In this document: piece by piece, positions 49,901 through 60,562 of the stretch | Layout of the letters: each line of letters opens with the position of its first letter | How positions within the stretch are numbered: position 1 is the stretch's first letter | Source: Fratercula arctica | Taxonomy: Eukaryota > Chordata > Aves > Charadriiformes > Alcidae | Direction: 5' to 3' | DNA length: 64,000 nucleotides | NCBI GenBank assembly: GCA_947846985.1 | Contig: CANTUZ010000004.1 | Location: 10,964,927 to 11,028,926 of the forward strand | Notes under the pieces: generated by a model | What the model saw: only the letters and a program-made list of their open reading frames with translations | What the model was told of the DNA's origin: nothing | Databases searched by the model: none | Program-made: the position numbers and the translations under genes

Positions 49901-52848
49901 AAATTATTGCTTTGTTGCTTTCTAAACCTTTTATTAAAATTACCAGCACAAATATTTATTTGTTATTATTTCTTCTCAAGTAATTGGTAAGTATGTATGT
50001 CGGGTGGGGTGTGTGTATTTATCTATCTATATATCTGGTGACCTGCGTACTGCTGTCAATCCTATTTAGAGAATTGAATGTAGGTTTGCCTAGTGTGAAG
50101 GTATTCTTAATGATATATCTAAGCTCCTTAACTCAGTCTTATGTGTTACAGAAATGTTTGCTTGTATTATGTTTGCTGCCAGCGTGGCGATGGCCTGCTT
50201 TCACTGTGGGAGGCATACGGATAATGCAAACAGGCAGCCCCGGGACAGGTTGCGTTTGCCTGGGGGTCTGTGCTGCTGGCTATTCCTGCAGTATACCAAA
50301 ATGGATGAAGTCCCCAAAAAGGTATTGAGAATTGAGCTTCAGAAAGTGCTCCAAAATGAGCTGGAATAGTCTGAGAAACACAACAAATACAGGTAGATTT
50401 CCAGATGAGAAAAGTGTAGGGATGATTGTGATGATGATAATATACGAAAAACTCAGCCTCCCTCCTAAAAAGTGTGCCCCCCAAACACACTCCAACCAAT
50501 CAACCAGAAATGCCCCCAAAACCTGCCTTCAGAAAATAACCAAGGTATCTCTAGATACCTAAATTCATAGTTGCAAGAGAGAACTCCACAGTTTTGCATA
50601 CGCATTTGTGTACTTCCTGGTGGAATCTGGAAATGGGCAGGATAACACCTGTGTCTCCCCCAGGGACCCAAGCTGATGAGCACGTTCAAAGTGTGGCCAT
50701 CTCAGAATGGTAACCCGCTTCCTTACACAGTTGTGGTGGTAGAGACCTAACCTGCTTAGAACAGCACAGGAGTTAAAGGACTTTGATCGGAAGGGAAGAC
50801 CTGTCTTCAAACTTCAGAGCTTTAAGTGTGCATCTGCTAGAGAAGTACCAATAACCATCAGTCTATAGGGTGAAAAAGGGCATTTTCCTTCCTTCCTCTA
50901 CTACTGAGCAGAAGAGAATGAAAGATTAATGTGGCCAGATGGAAAGAATATAAGAGCAAATAAGATTATGACTTTGTAGCTGAGGTACTCGCAAGACTAA
51001 TTCAGTAGCCGTGGTCCCTCTTATGTGGATTTCTTCTGCGTTTTAACATAAAGCAACCATTGGAATAAAAAATCCTTTGTTATTTAAAAAAAAAAAAAGA
51101 AGTAGAGTTCTAATGTACTGGCCTCTGGCTGGTCTCCAGAGGAAGATTTTTTTTTTTTCATCTATATATTGGCTCATTCTGGTGAGATGTCAGTCATACT
51201 TTTTCTGTTGTGTACAGGAGACTTGATTTTTACATATGGCTTACATGTTCTCAGAGACAACAATTATTTGTTTTGCTTCAAGGTGTTTTCAAATAGAATC
51301 TCTTATTCCAACTGGTAAAAGTACAGCATGTATATATAATAGAGACAGTGCTTACCATGTAAACCAAGCAAAGATGTTGGTTGTTCCTTGTTTTGTTTCC
51401 TTCAGAAAGCCATACGTGTTGGTCCTGAGATAGTTCCAAAAAAAGTGGGGGAAAAAAAAAAAAAGGAAAAAGTAGAGGATAAGAACAAAGTATTGAGTTA
51501 CAAAAGATGGGTAAAAAGATACAAAAAGAATTTGTTTCTTGATTGTGATAAATGTTTAACAGATGCTAAATATATTAAATAGAGGCAGAAGCAAAAAAAA
51601 AAAAAAGAGAGTATGAGAATGGGAAAGAAGAGATTTGATTTCGTTTAAGCTTTTGGAATCTCAAATGTGTAATTTTTTATTTTTTTTTCCCCAAGGGCCG
51701 TACAGTTTTTCTGTATGCCACAAGAGCATCCCTTTTGAACCTGTGATCCATTTTTACTACCAGTCATAGGTCCAATCTTTAACTTCTGAAACGTGATGGG
51801 CTTAGAAATTTTCAATAGCCAAGTTAGTAAGTTGAAAATTTCAATTTAGGGCAAATTGATTGGAGGTATAGCCTTCATCGATAAAATTTCTCCGGTTGCT
51901 GCAAGATTATATATTGTAAAATTTGCTGACAAAAAGAGGAAATGAAAAGAAACTGTCAATACAAATTGGGTGGACTTCCCCCTCCCGCCCCCAGCTGTCA
52001 GCCGTTATTTATAGAGTCCCCTCACACTCATAACTTAATACCAAGAGGAGTTAGTGTAGTATGCAGAGTGACAGATGACTCTGGGGTGGAGGTGCCTGCC
52101 TTGCTGTTGCTGTGCCGTTTGTAAGCCAAAAGCAGTAAAATTGTGCAATTTAGTACCTGAGAGTGTGCGAACGGTTAGAAACTCGGTCCCAAAGCATAGC
52201 TTTCAGCTCACCGTGAAAGGCAATGATTCAACAGGAATCATGCTAAGGCGTCACGTTTGGCATGATTCAACTTCGCTAAGAAGGTACTGTAAAATGATGA
52301 ACAACTGTTTCCTACTGCGGGGGCAAAAGAAAAAGCTGGCACTTCGGAAAATGAAGTTCTAAAGAATGTAAGATTTGGTTGGTTAAAGTAAAAAAGAAAA
52401 ATACAAATAGTACTTCTCTTAGCGCTCTTGGGGTGTGGGTGTGTGATCTGCTCCTGCTGCACCTGCTGCAGATTTTTCCTGGCTATTACTGTTCATGGGA
52501 GCAGAGGCGTTGTCTTTGTTTTAATGGAAGCATCCTGTTACCCTCAGGTAACTTTGGAGTGGTGTGCCTACAGGACGGGCACTTGATGACAATTATTTTG
52601 ACATAAGTAAGTTTATGAAAAGAGCCTATCTCTTTGTGCAATAAGAGACTGATGAGTATTGATTAAAAAAAAAAAAAGCCCCCAATACAAATGTACTGTT
52701 TGGAGTGCAGGTATATTACTACTTTTAATAGGTATACTCACTATAACAAAAGTATCAACTTTATCTGTGGTGGTAAGGATTAGGGGAGTGAAAAAGTATT
52801 CTCTTACAAGCTTTATTTTTCTGGGCTGGTGCAAGTGGGAAGAATCTT
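46931..52848. other. Unique AT-rich sequence, no gene recognised
   Basis: Poly-A tracts at 51086-51098, 51452-51464, 51593-51606 and 52665-52677, and a G/GA-rich run at about 49636-49660. The frame at 47793-48143 (+, 116 codons) is unfamiliar. Homeodomain-like TTAATCA/GTGATTAAAAG strings recur at 48316-48440. A minus-strand donor-like CTCAG/GTAGGT near 48,170 and a + strand GTAAGT near 49,987 lack partner sites. Confidence 0.45.
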
Positions 52849-52867
52849 CCCCCCCCCCCCCCCCCCC
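52849..52867. repeat. Poly-C tract (19)
   Basis: Uninterrupted C run. The minus strand is G19 and could form a G-quadruplex. Exact length is uncertain in such tracts. Confidence 0.85.
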
Positions 52868-55102
52868 AATACAGTAGTAGCAAAATGAAAGTTGTAGTCA
52901 GCTGCTAAACTTGCACCATGGAAATAATTTTTGTTGTTGATGAAAACAACTTTGCTGCTGCTGTGTTAGAAGCACATGTTTATTTTAAACTTGTAAATGG
53001 AAAAAGTGGTCTATAAAAACTACTCTGGAAAAATAGAAAGGACTTGGGGAAAAAGAAGGTGCATAAGTCAAGATGGTATAATCCTGAAACCCATTGCTCA
53101 TGGGCTGCCTGAGTCTGCAGGCTCCGAAACTCTCGGAGCAGCCCTCTTCCTTTTAAAGTCTCTCCAGGCATCATGTCTACTTGAGTTATAATCCACCCCA
53201 AAGATGTGTTTCCGTCTAAGCCTCTTAAGGGTTGCTGGGTCTGGAAGGGGCTCTCAGAGCGCACCCATGGCATGCCGGTGAGATCAAACCCAATCCCAAC
53301 GTGTGGCGGCAGCTTTTGCTTTCTGCTAAAAAGGATCTGGCTTCAGTAATGGTTTTTCTTTTGTGTAATACTCCAGTGGCGAGCATGCTCATCCAGGTGC
53401 TGGAGTGGGTACGTAATGCTTTCCTCTGCCTGGAGGGTCTAACCACTGGCTTAGAAGCTTTTCTGGGGATTTCCTTTTACGCTTGCAATTGAAGCTGTGC
53501 TTAACTCAGCCCTTCCGCTAGACAGAGCTCAGAGGTGCTTTTTCAGGTCTGGGGATTACTTTCTAGGAGACCGAGTCAGTTCCTGAGATGCTGTAAGAGC
53601 TCGGTCGTAGGAGATCAAACCAGATTGCACCCTGGTAACTGAACGATAAGATATATTCAAATAGGCTGCCAGGGGAACATTTGGTATGATTGTTTATTTC
53701 TCATAGCATGCTTGATATGCTCATTAAAAATAAGAGATCCTTCTGGACAAATCAGTTTTGTACTTCGATTGGCTCCACTTCTTTACACAAATTATAAATA
53801 GAAGTCAAATATTTTATAACAGAATATGTTCATTTTGCTGTTAGCTGGATCAGAGGAAGGTTGTTTTTCTGTTTTCAGGAATTTGTTAGCTCATTCAAAA
53901 GTAGAGCTGCTGGTAATGTAGCTAGGATTTTATTTCAAAATAATAAGATTCTAAGTTTATTAGTTAAGTGATGAACATATATCCATTTCGAGCCTTTTGC
54001 AGATCATAATCGAGCAAGCCTGGCATGAATACAAAAAGCACTGGGAGGACTTGAATTAGTAAACCCCTCCACCCGAGCTTTCTAAAAGAGCCCAAAGAAA
54101 CTGGGAGACATAGTCTGTAATCAGTTTTACAGCATCGCTGGCATTAGAACCTTACAAATAGAAGCCGATCTAACACCGACTACCAGTTATATATCAAATC
54201 ATATGTGAGGGGGTTTTACAGAACTTAAGACTTCTTTGTATGCGTGCAAGTAACTAATTAATTAAAACCACTCATATTGCAAGTGTTGGGAGGAGACAGG
54301 GAAGCCAGTGCTAACCCTAACTGACCCAGTCCAAACAGTACTGAACTGCGCCACTAAACCCCAATATTTAACAACTTCTTCTTTTCTTTACCCTCTAATA
54401 AATATATACTGTAAACTAGCTAATGGCAGCAATTCTGTACGCAAAGTTGTATTTTTGTTAGAAATAAGTTCTGTGGATGCTTGCTTATATGCTTGTAAAA
54501 TGCTGCAAAGAATGCAATCAAAATGCTAATATAGTTCCTCTCTAGTACTAGAATAAATATATTTGAAAACATAAAACTAGAAAGGTTAGAGATAAGAAAC
54601 ATATGTATTCCTGCTTGCTAGTCAGTATGTTTTAGCAGAGATGTGGGTAGGAAGATGGGGGAAGATGATTAAACTTATGGAAGGTGAAAGAAATAAGGGG
54701 AAAGAGAAAGAATTTTTTTTTTCCAAAAGTATAAACAAATGACTGTGTCAGTGGCTATATAATAATAAAAGAGAGGGCGTTTTGCATGTAATGTGTTGTG
54801 CATTTTGAAAATGGGGTGAATTCTGGTTTTGTGGAAACAGAATGCTGAAATAGGTGGGAGCCGCTTCCCTGGCTGGGGCATCTCTAGCGCAGAACCAGCA
54901 GCTCTGGGCTGCTGGAGTATTTGGCTCGGGGCAGGGTTTTACAGTCACTCTGCTCTGGTGGAGCTTGTCTAGGGCACCAGAACTGTGCTTGCCAGGAACA
55001 GAGGCAGAGGAGAAGAGCTTGCCTGTCTCTGCCCACACACACACTGCACAGATGCAGCACATGGGGGGGAAAAAAAACTTCAAGCAGCCTGACACCTTAC
55101 AA
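52868..55102. other. Unique sequence before the young CR1
   Basis: No gene recognised. Two moderately GC-richer parts (53,080-53,450 and 54,850-55,080) contain only overlapping chance frames. A short CA run lies at about 55,031-55,042. Confidence 0.45.
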
Positions 55103-55747
55103 GCCATAGAATCATTCAGGTTGGAAAAGACCCTTGGGATCATCGAGTCCAACCATCAACCCCACTCTACAAAGTTCTCCCCTACACCATGTCCCCCAAC
55201 ACCACATCTAAACAAGTCTTAAACACATTCAGGGATGGTGACTCCACCACCTCCCTGGGCAGCCTATTCCAGTGTCTGACCACTCTTTCTCTGAAGAGTT
55301 TTTTCCTAATGTCCAGCCTAAACCTACCCTGCTGCAGCTTTAACCCATTCCCTCTTGTTCTATTGCTAATTACCTGTGAGAAGAGACCAGCACCAACCTC
55401 TCTACAATGTCCTTTCAAGTAGTGGTAGAGAGTGATGAGGTCTCCCCTGAGCCTCCTCTTCCTCAAACTAAACAGCCCCAGCTCCTTCAATCGCTCCTCA
55501 TAAGATTTATTCTCCAGGCCCTTCACCAGCTTCGTTGCCCTCCTCTGCACTCGCTCCAGCACCTCGATCTCTCTCTTGTATTGAGGTGCCCAGAACTGGA
55601 CACAATACTCAAGGTGTGGCCTCACCAGTGCTGAGTACAGGGGGACAATCACCTCCCTCCTGCTGCTGGTCACACTATTTCTAGTACAAGCCAGGATGCC
55701 ATTGGCTTTCTTGGCCACCTGGGCACACTGCTGGCTCCATGTTTAGC
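55103..55747 (-). mobile_element. CR1 LINE, young 5'-truncated copy (minus strand)
   Basis: Reverse complement of about 645 bp of CR1. It runs from the 3' tail (remnant of the ATTCTATG terminal repeat, then GGTTGGAAAAGACCCTTGGG) up to the point in the polymerase gene where CR1 normally reads GCTGGCTCATGTTCAGC. There the match ends at about 55747, the usual 5' truncation from incomplete reverse transcription. The reading frame is undamaged throughout, unlike in the other five CR1 copies here, which suggests the most recent insertion in the window. Confidence 0.95.
55182..55742 (-). pseudogene. CR1 ORF2 C-terminal fragment (retrotransposon polymerase)
   Basis: This is the last ~187 codons of the CR1 ORF2 protein, the endonuclease/reverse transcriptase that copies CR1 RNA into new genomic sites. 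The fragment covers only the region after the reverse-transcriptase core. It has the family signature [16 protein letters not shown] early on, [11 protein letters not shown], a basic KRRLRGD segment, then [16 protein letters not shown] and FKTCLD near the end, and it stops at TAG (55182-55184). It is open from the stop at 55743-55745, with no native start. The GTG at 55716-55718 is an arbitrary internal codon. Without endonuclease, catalytic core or promoter it cannot act. No stop or frameshift interrupts it. Confidence 0.92.
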
Positions 55748-55982
55748 GCGTGTTTTTTCTGAAATGACTGGATTGGAAAATGTCTCTTGTTGAGTGCCGT
55801 TGTCTCCAACGGGTAGAGGGGGGGACTGGGAGTGCACATCTCTGCTTGCTCGCTTCTCTCTCTCTCAATTTCTTGTGCTACCAGAGATTTACATAGCCCA
55901 GATGTGACTGATGACAGTCACACCTGCTTTCTCCAAAATCTTTCTGCTCCTGGTACATTATGGCTATATATAAGCACACACG
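55748..55982. other. Unique sequence right of the CR1
   Basis: No gene recognised. It includes a short TCTC-rich run near 55,855-55,866. Confidence 0.45.
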
Positions 55983-56010
55983 TATGTGTGTGTATATATA
56001 TATATATATA
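55983..56010. repeat. TG/TA dinucleotide microsatellite
   Basis: A short (TG)n run passing into (TA)n. It is the left one of two AT-rich microsatellites that flank the inverted-repeat cluster at 56101-56176. Confidence 0.85.
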
Positions 56011-56100
56011 CAGCAACTGCTGTGCATGCCAATTACTTTTCTACTAAATACCTGCAAAATCAGTGTGGGACTTGAGACTATCGGTTGTGTTTGGATTGAG

Positions 56101-56176
56101 GGTCACAGGCCTTAAGATCAAAATCCATCTTAATGGATAAGATGGAGAACACACAGGCTTGAACCAGCCTGTGACC
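56101..56176. repeat. Nested inverted-repeat module
   Basis: The outer arms GGTCACAGGC (56101-56110) and GCCTGTGACC (56167-56176) are exact complements. Inside lies a second exact hairpin, TCCATCTTA (56124-56132) with TAAGATGGA (56138-56146) around a 5-nt loop. A third stem, CACAGGCT (56152-56159) with AGCCTGTG (56166-56173), competes with the outer one for the same right arm. Two alternative folds are therefore possible within 76 bases. It matches no tRNA or RNA family I know. It could be a remnant of a small inverted-repeat transposon or a structured RNA, or arise by local duplication. Confidence 0.6.
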
Positions 56177-56504
56177 AGCCACACTATCTAAAGGTTAACA
56201 TGATCCCTCGTGCTGTTCTGGCCAATGCCAGCTGGTGCCTCCTAAATAATACATAGGGTCATTTGGTGGGTGTTGGGGCTCAAATGCTGTTCCCAGTGAG
56301 AAGTGTACAGAGGGTGTCTGCTCCCAAGGGAAGGGGAGAAAAAGTCTTTAGGCCTCCGAATGTAAGTCAAGTTGAGACAGTTGGACTTGGGGTGAAGGAG
56401 AAGCATTGTTGTGTTTACCAGCGTAGATGTAATGAGGGTGATGGAAAGAGCCAAAGGAGAGAATAGAAAGATCTAGCAAGGGGTTTGGCAGGTTAGTGAG
56501 GTGA
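56177..56504. other. Unique sequence, no gene recognised
   Basis: More balanced composition than its surroundings. Only chance frames are present. It may belong to the same unidentified element as the inverted-repeat module, but nothing in it is diagnostic. Confidence 0.35.
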
Positions 56505-56565
56505 AATATATATATATATATATAAAAAAAAATATATATATAAAATATATATATATATAAAAATA
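56505..56565. repeat. AT microsatellite (about 60 bp)
   Basis: Three TA-repeat blocks separated by A-rich interruptions. It is self-complementary and prone to slippage and cruciform formation, and it is the source of Tyr/Ile-repeat chance frames on the minus strand. Confidence 0.9.
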
Positions 56566-58744
56566 CATACCTAAAAGGTAGCGAAACTTGATATTTCCAG
56601 TAAAGTGTTTTAAGAAGTATAGACAACCCCTTTTAGAATAGTACTCTGCCTTAGCACACAACTATCCAGATGGTTTGACTTTACTTCTGAAAAAGGCAAA
56701 GGTTTTACCTCTGCCACTAACCTCTGTATCTGCAAGAAAAAAAGCAAAACAACAAACGTGCGTACGTATGTAAGTAGAGCAGAAATAATAAAGCGACAGT
56801 CTTAAATGAAGATTTTGGAGATTCATAACTCCTCATCTCTAACAAGATTTTTGGGTCCATGTTTTCTAAATCTGGCTCAATATGAAGCAAATTGCAAAAC
56901 AAATCCTGCTAGCCTATTTTTTTCCAATAGTGACTCCAGAAAAATAAAGAGACGATATTAAAAATATATTTATGAATGCTTCTCAGTGTCTTAGTTACAA
57001 TGCATGCACATATGTATATTATATATTTTCACGGAAGAACGCTTTTCATGGGAGGCAGAACACCATCAAATCTCAACTGTTTTTCCACTCCAGTTTGTAT
57101 TCCCTGCTGTTTGGCACCCACTCGTAAGTTAGCTTGCCAAAAGAGTAGCTTGACAATTAGGTATGTTAGCACAATTATGCATTTCATAAACTAGGCAAAA
57201 TAAAGCCCTCAGTGCTATGATGAATAGTCTTTTCTCTCAGAGCTTTTTTTTTTTTAATAATTATTTGTTAAACAATATCCCTATTGTAACTTCTCTGGTA
57301 TGATACTGCAGTACACAAGCATTATCAAAGGGGAACGGTATCTTGTGCTTCAGACAATAAACCGTCCGTCCTGTCCTAAAGAGCTTGTTATAGTCGTTCA
57401 TCACCACAGTATCCGAGGACTTTCCAAGTGTGTCTAACATCTGTCACTGTTTACTCTCTTATTCTTTTCCCAGAGAGAAAGCGTGTGCAGTGAAGTATCT
57501 TGGTTTAGACTTTAGACTTGGTCTGTGTCTCCTTCCTTATATTTGTTAGAAAAAACATAGCCGAAGAGAAGTCTTTGTGGAGAATGGTCTCCTCATTTAC
57601 TGAGGGAGTTTATCCCATGGATTTGGCCCCCAGTCTTCCCAGAGTTGTATCTCTGCCAAAGGATAAACCTTGGCTTTATTGTGGAGAAGATCACAGTGCT
57701 GGAGTATGTTAACTGTTTATCATGGTTTTCATTCTGCTGCTTTGGGTAATTTTGTACCGGCGCCTTTGTGCATTACATCCCCTGATGGCAGAAACAAAGA
57801 TCTTGAATTTCATTTCAGCTTCTGTCTGCAGCCAGCATAAGTCAGAAAGGACCAGGGAGGGCAAGTTTGTGTATTTTTATTTCCTGAGCAGGTATGCTTT
57901 AATGTTCAGTACTAATTAGGTCCAAACTGGTGCATGTTTCAGTTTGTTGCCTTGACTGTGTGTGTTGGAGATGCTGAGCGACTGCAGACTGAACTACAAT
58001 ACCAGGTACCTTCTCTGTTTTCTTAATAAGTTTTACATCATCCCCCTCACTGATTTGTTTTCTTGCATTTTCTATTGTAGCTACGCTCACTTACATCATC
58101 ACTGCCTTTAAGTCGTCATCTGTTTTGTCGTTCCTGCCTTGTCTTCACGTTATCTTGCTGATTTCACATGAAGAGAAGACCAGTAAGACATTATGGTGCA
58201 AGGTTTCTCCTGGGCTACTTCAATGCTAGAGAACCTACTTTGCTATTTTTAGGCTCTGTGCGATGTTTCTTTCCATACCTGCTTCTTACACAAGTTAAGA
58301 GCTCCCTGAATGGCTCATCAGCCATGGTGAAGGGTTGCCCTGTTAGCCTTAGTACAAAGTGCTGAGCAGTATAAGGCTGTTCCCCTGTCTTGATTTCAAA
58401 AATCGCCAAGGAAACAAAGTGCCAGGTTGTTTCAGCCGCACAATGAACTGTAACACAAGTAGGTTAAGGCAAATGTAAAATACTGCAAACTCTATAGAAA
58501 AAAGTATACCGAACCAAAGAAGACTGTACATCAGTCTGTGTAGAGGTGGCTCATCTTTTGTCAGAGGCTAAGCCTGTCTGAAGCCTGAGCAACAGAAGTC
58601 ACCAGGTTACAGCTGCATAGAGCAAACCGCTCCTTAGCCTTTAGAAATTATTTGACTTCTTTTTCACTCTCTTTCTCTTCTTTTCTCTCTTCTTCCTGTT
58701 TTTCCCTCTTCCCCACGTCCCTTGTTTCTTCTTGTGACCTGCCC
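56566..58744. other. Unique AT-rich sequence, no gene recognised
   Basis: T11 near 57247-57256. A strongly pyrimidine-rich stretch on the + strand lies at about 58,655-58,735, immediately before the CR1 tail. No exon, RNA gene or other repeat could be supported. Confidence 0.45.
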
Positions 58745-58904
58745 ACAGGCTGCCCAACAAAACTGTGGGCTCTCCATCCTTGGAGGCCTTCAAGACAAGA
58801 TGTCTTGAAGGACATCTGAGGAACCTGCTCTGACCTGGCCTGCCTGGAGCAGGGGTTTGGGCAAGCTGCCCTGGGGGTCCCTCTGAACGACTCTGGGATT
58901 CTAC
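58745..58904 (+). mobile_element. CR1 LINE, 3' end only (plus strand)
   Basis: The only CR1 in the window in + orientation. It reads CAGGCTGCCC, a decayed GTTGTGG-equivalent, CTCCATCCTTGGAGGCCTTCAAGA, then AACCTGCTCTGA, GGAGCAGGGGTTTGG, CTGGGGGTCCCTCT and a last GATTCTAC, a remnant of the terminal ATTCTATG repeat. It is 5'-truncated to about 160 bp, diverged and noncoding. It contains an exact 10-bp hairpin (58787-58811) not expected from the consensus I remember. Confidence 0.85.
58787..58811. repeat. Perfect hairpin inside the CR1 tail
   Basis: CCTTCAAGAC (58787-58796) pairs exactly with GTCTTGAAGG (58802-58811) around the loop AAGAT. It probably arose by a local template-switch mutation within the CR1 sequence. 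Confidence 0.75.
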
Positions 58905-60197
58905 CGAACTGGCCGCTATACGAGACAAGGTGCAGTGGTAAAACAATCTGTTCAGAGCCATAACAGGTTGCACTTCACCTCTTTGAGGGCCACCATTGTA
59001 TCATACACCTCTTCCTGCCTGCCCGCATTGTTAATGGTTACTTCATAAAAAGACATATCATTCTAAAAAGGTATTTTTTTGCTGTTTTATTCACTGTTCT
59101 TATTTTGTATCTCATATATTCATGGAATGAGTAATCTGTAGCAATTGAGGATATTACATTTTATTTACCACATCAGAGTAATCTTTCATGCGTTTTGCAC
59201 ATCTATTTAACATATTTTCGTACTTCTGTTTTCTGAATTCTAATGGGCAGCAAACTTTAAAGTCAAGAAACCTGAAGTTGTCTGGGTGAAATCTTTGCGC
59301 TTACTTAGTATGTCTTTACACATAATCTTGCTTGGACTGTCACATTGCCTTACATTTTGCATGCTTATTAGTAATGAATTCAAAATTCTTCTAGTTGTTT
59401 AGCTTTTTCTCAAAAACGTGTTTTGCACAACTGCCTTAAACAGAAACTTGCTAATGGAAATGAAGTAAAAATTAGTTTTGTACTTAAACTCCTTGAAGCG
59501 GACAGGTGAAATAATTTCTAAATTTCTTTAATGAACGTAACAGAAGGAGATATGATATGAATCTGAACTATAAGTTTATATACTTAATTAATTTTACGTG
59601 TCTGAGTAGACAACTAGGTGTTTTCCAACCAGGTGTCTTCCCCTGCTTCCCCCAGATGACTGACACCTTGATGATTATCAGCCATAGCTAGGACAGTCTG
59701 CGTGCGGATCTTCCGTGCCGTGGCTCAGCACAAAATAGCGCATTGCAAACTGGTGAGGATCTAAAACTCAACGTCCTCCATTTCCCTCCTCCGCTGAAAC
59801 AGGGCCCAGGCTGCAAACCTGGTGCTGAGACATCTCTGCTGTTGCTGCCATGCTGGTTTCTCTCTGACATCTGCTTATTTGCAACACCTGTAAATAGGTT
59901 TCTAATGTGTTTAATATGCTTACTTTGCTTTTGTTCCTGTGAAGTTTTCCAGACATTGCTGTGCTCGGTAACACGATTATTTCTAGGATGGTCCCTGCTA
60001 AGTGTTATTGTCTGCTAGTCTCACTTTGTTTCCCCTCTGTTGCCCCTTACTCTTTCTCAGTCCCATCATCACTGAAATCATGAAGAGTATTTGAAATACT
60101 ACAACTTTTGGGAGAGCTGGATTTGATTGGATTCTTTAAAAAAGTATTTTATGATTGAAAGGCTTAACCAGACGCATCAGTGATCTAGAAGGCAATA
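58905..60197. other. Unique AT-rich sequence, no gene recognised
   Basis: Only chance frames. The stretch 59,690-59,860 is somewhat GC-richer. No exon or further repeat could be supported. Confidence 0.45.
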
Positions 60198-60562
60198 TCG
60201 TAGAATAGTTAAGAGTTGGAAGGCACTTTCAAGATCATCAGTTCCAACCCCCCTGCCCTGGGCAGGGACACCTCCCACTAGACCAGGTTGCTCAGAGCCC
60301 CATCCAGCCTGGCCTTGGACACCTCCAGGGATGGGGCATCCACAGCTTCCCTGAGTAACCTGTACCAGCGTCTCACCATCCTCACAGTAAAGAGTTTTTT
60401 CCTGATATCCAATCTAAATCTCCCCTCTTTCAGTCTAAAATCGTTACCCCTCGTCCTATCGCTCCACTCCCTGATAAAGAGTCCCTCCCCATCTCCCTTG
60501 TAGCCCCCTTTAGGTACTGGAAGGGGCTATAAGGTCTCCCTGGAGCCTTCTCTTCTCCAGCC
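60198..60562 (-). mobile_element. CR1 LINE, 3' portion (minus strand)
   Basis: Reverse complement of about 365 bp of a CR1 tail: TAGAAT..GTTGGAAGGCAC, CCTGCCCTGGGCAGGGACA, CACTAGACCAGGTTGCTCAG, ATCCAGCCTGGCCTTGGACA, CTCCAGGGATGGGGCATCCA, AGAGTTTTTTCCTGATATCC and finally the CTCCCTGGAGCCTTCTCTTC block, where it is truncated. It covers mainly the 3' UTR plus a little of the ORF2 end. Several mismatches and small indels indicate moderate age. The + strand frame across it is antisense and meaningless. Confidence 0.93.

Noticed and set aside
60288..60503. Plus-strand open frame of 71 codons
   Set aside because: It is the antisense of a CR1 3' tail.
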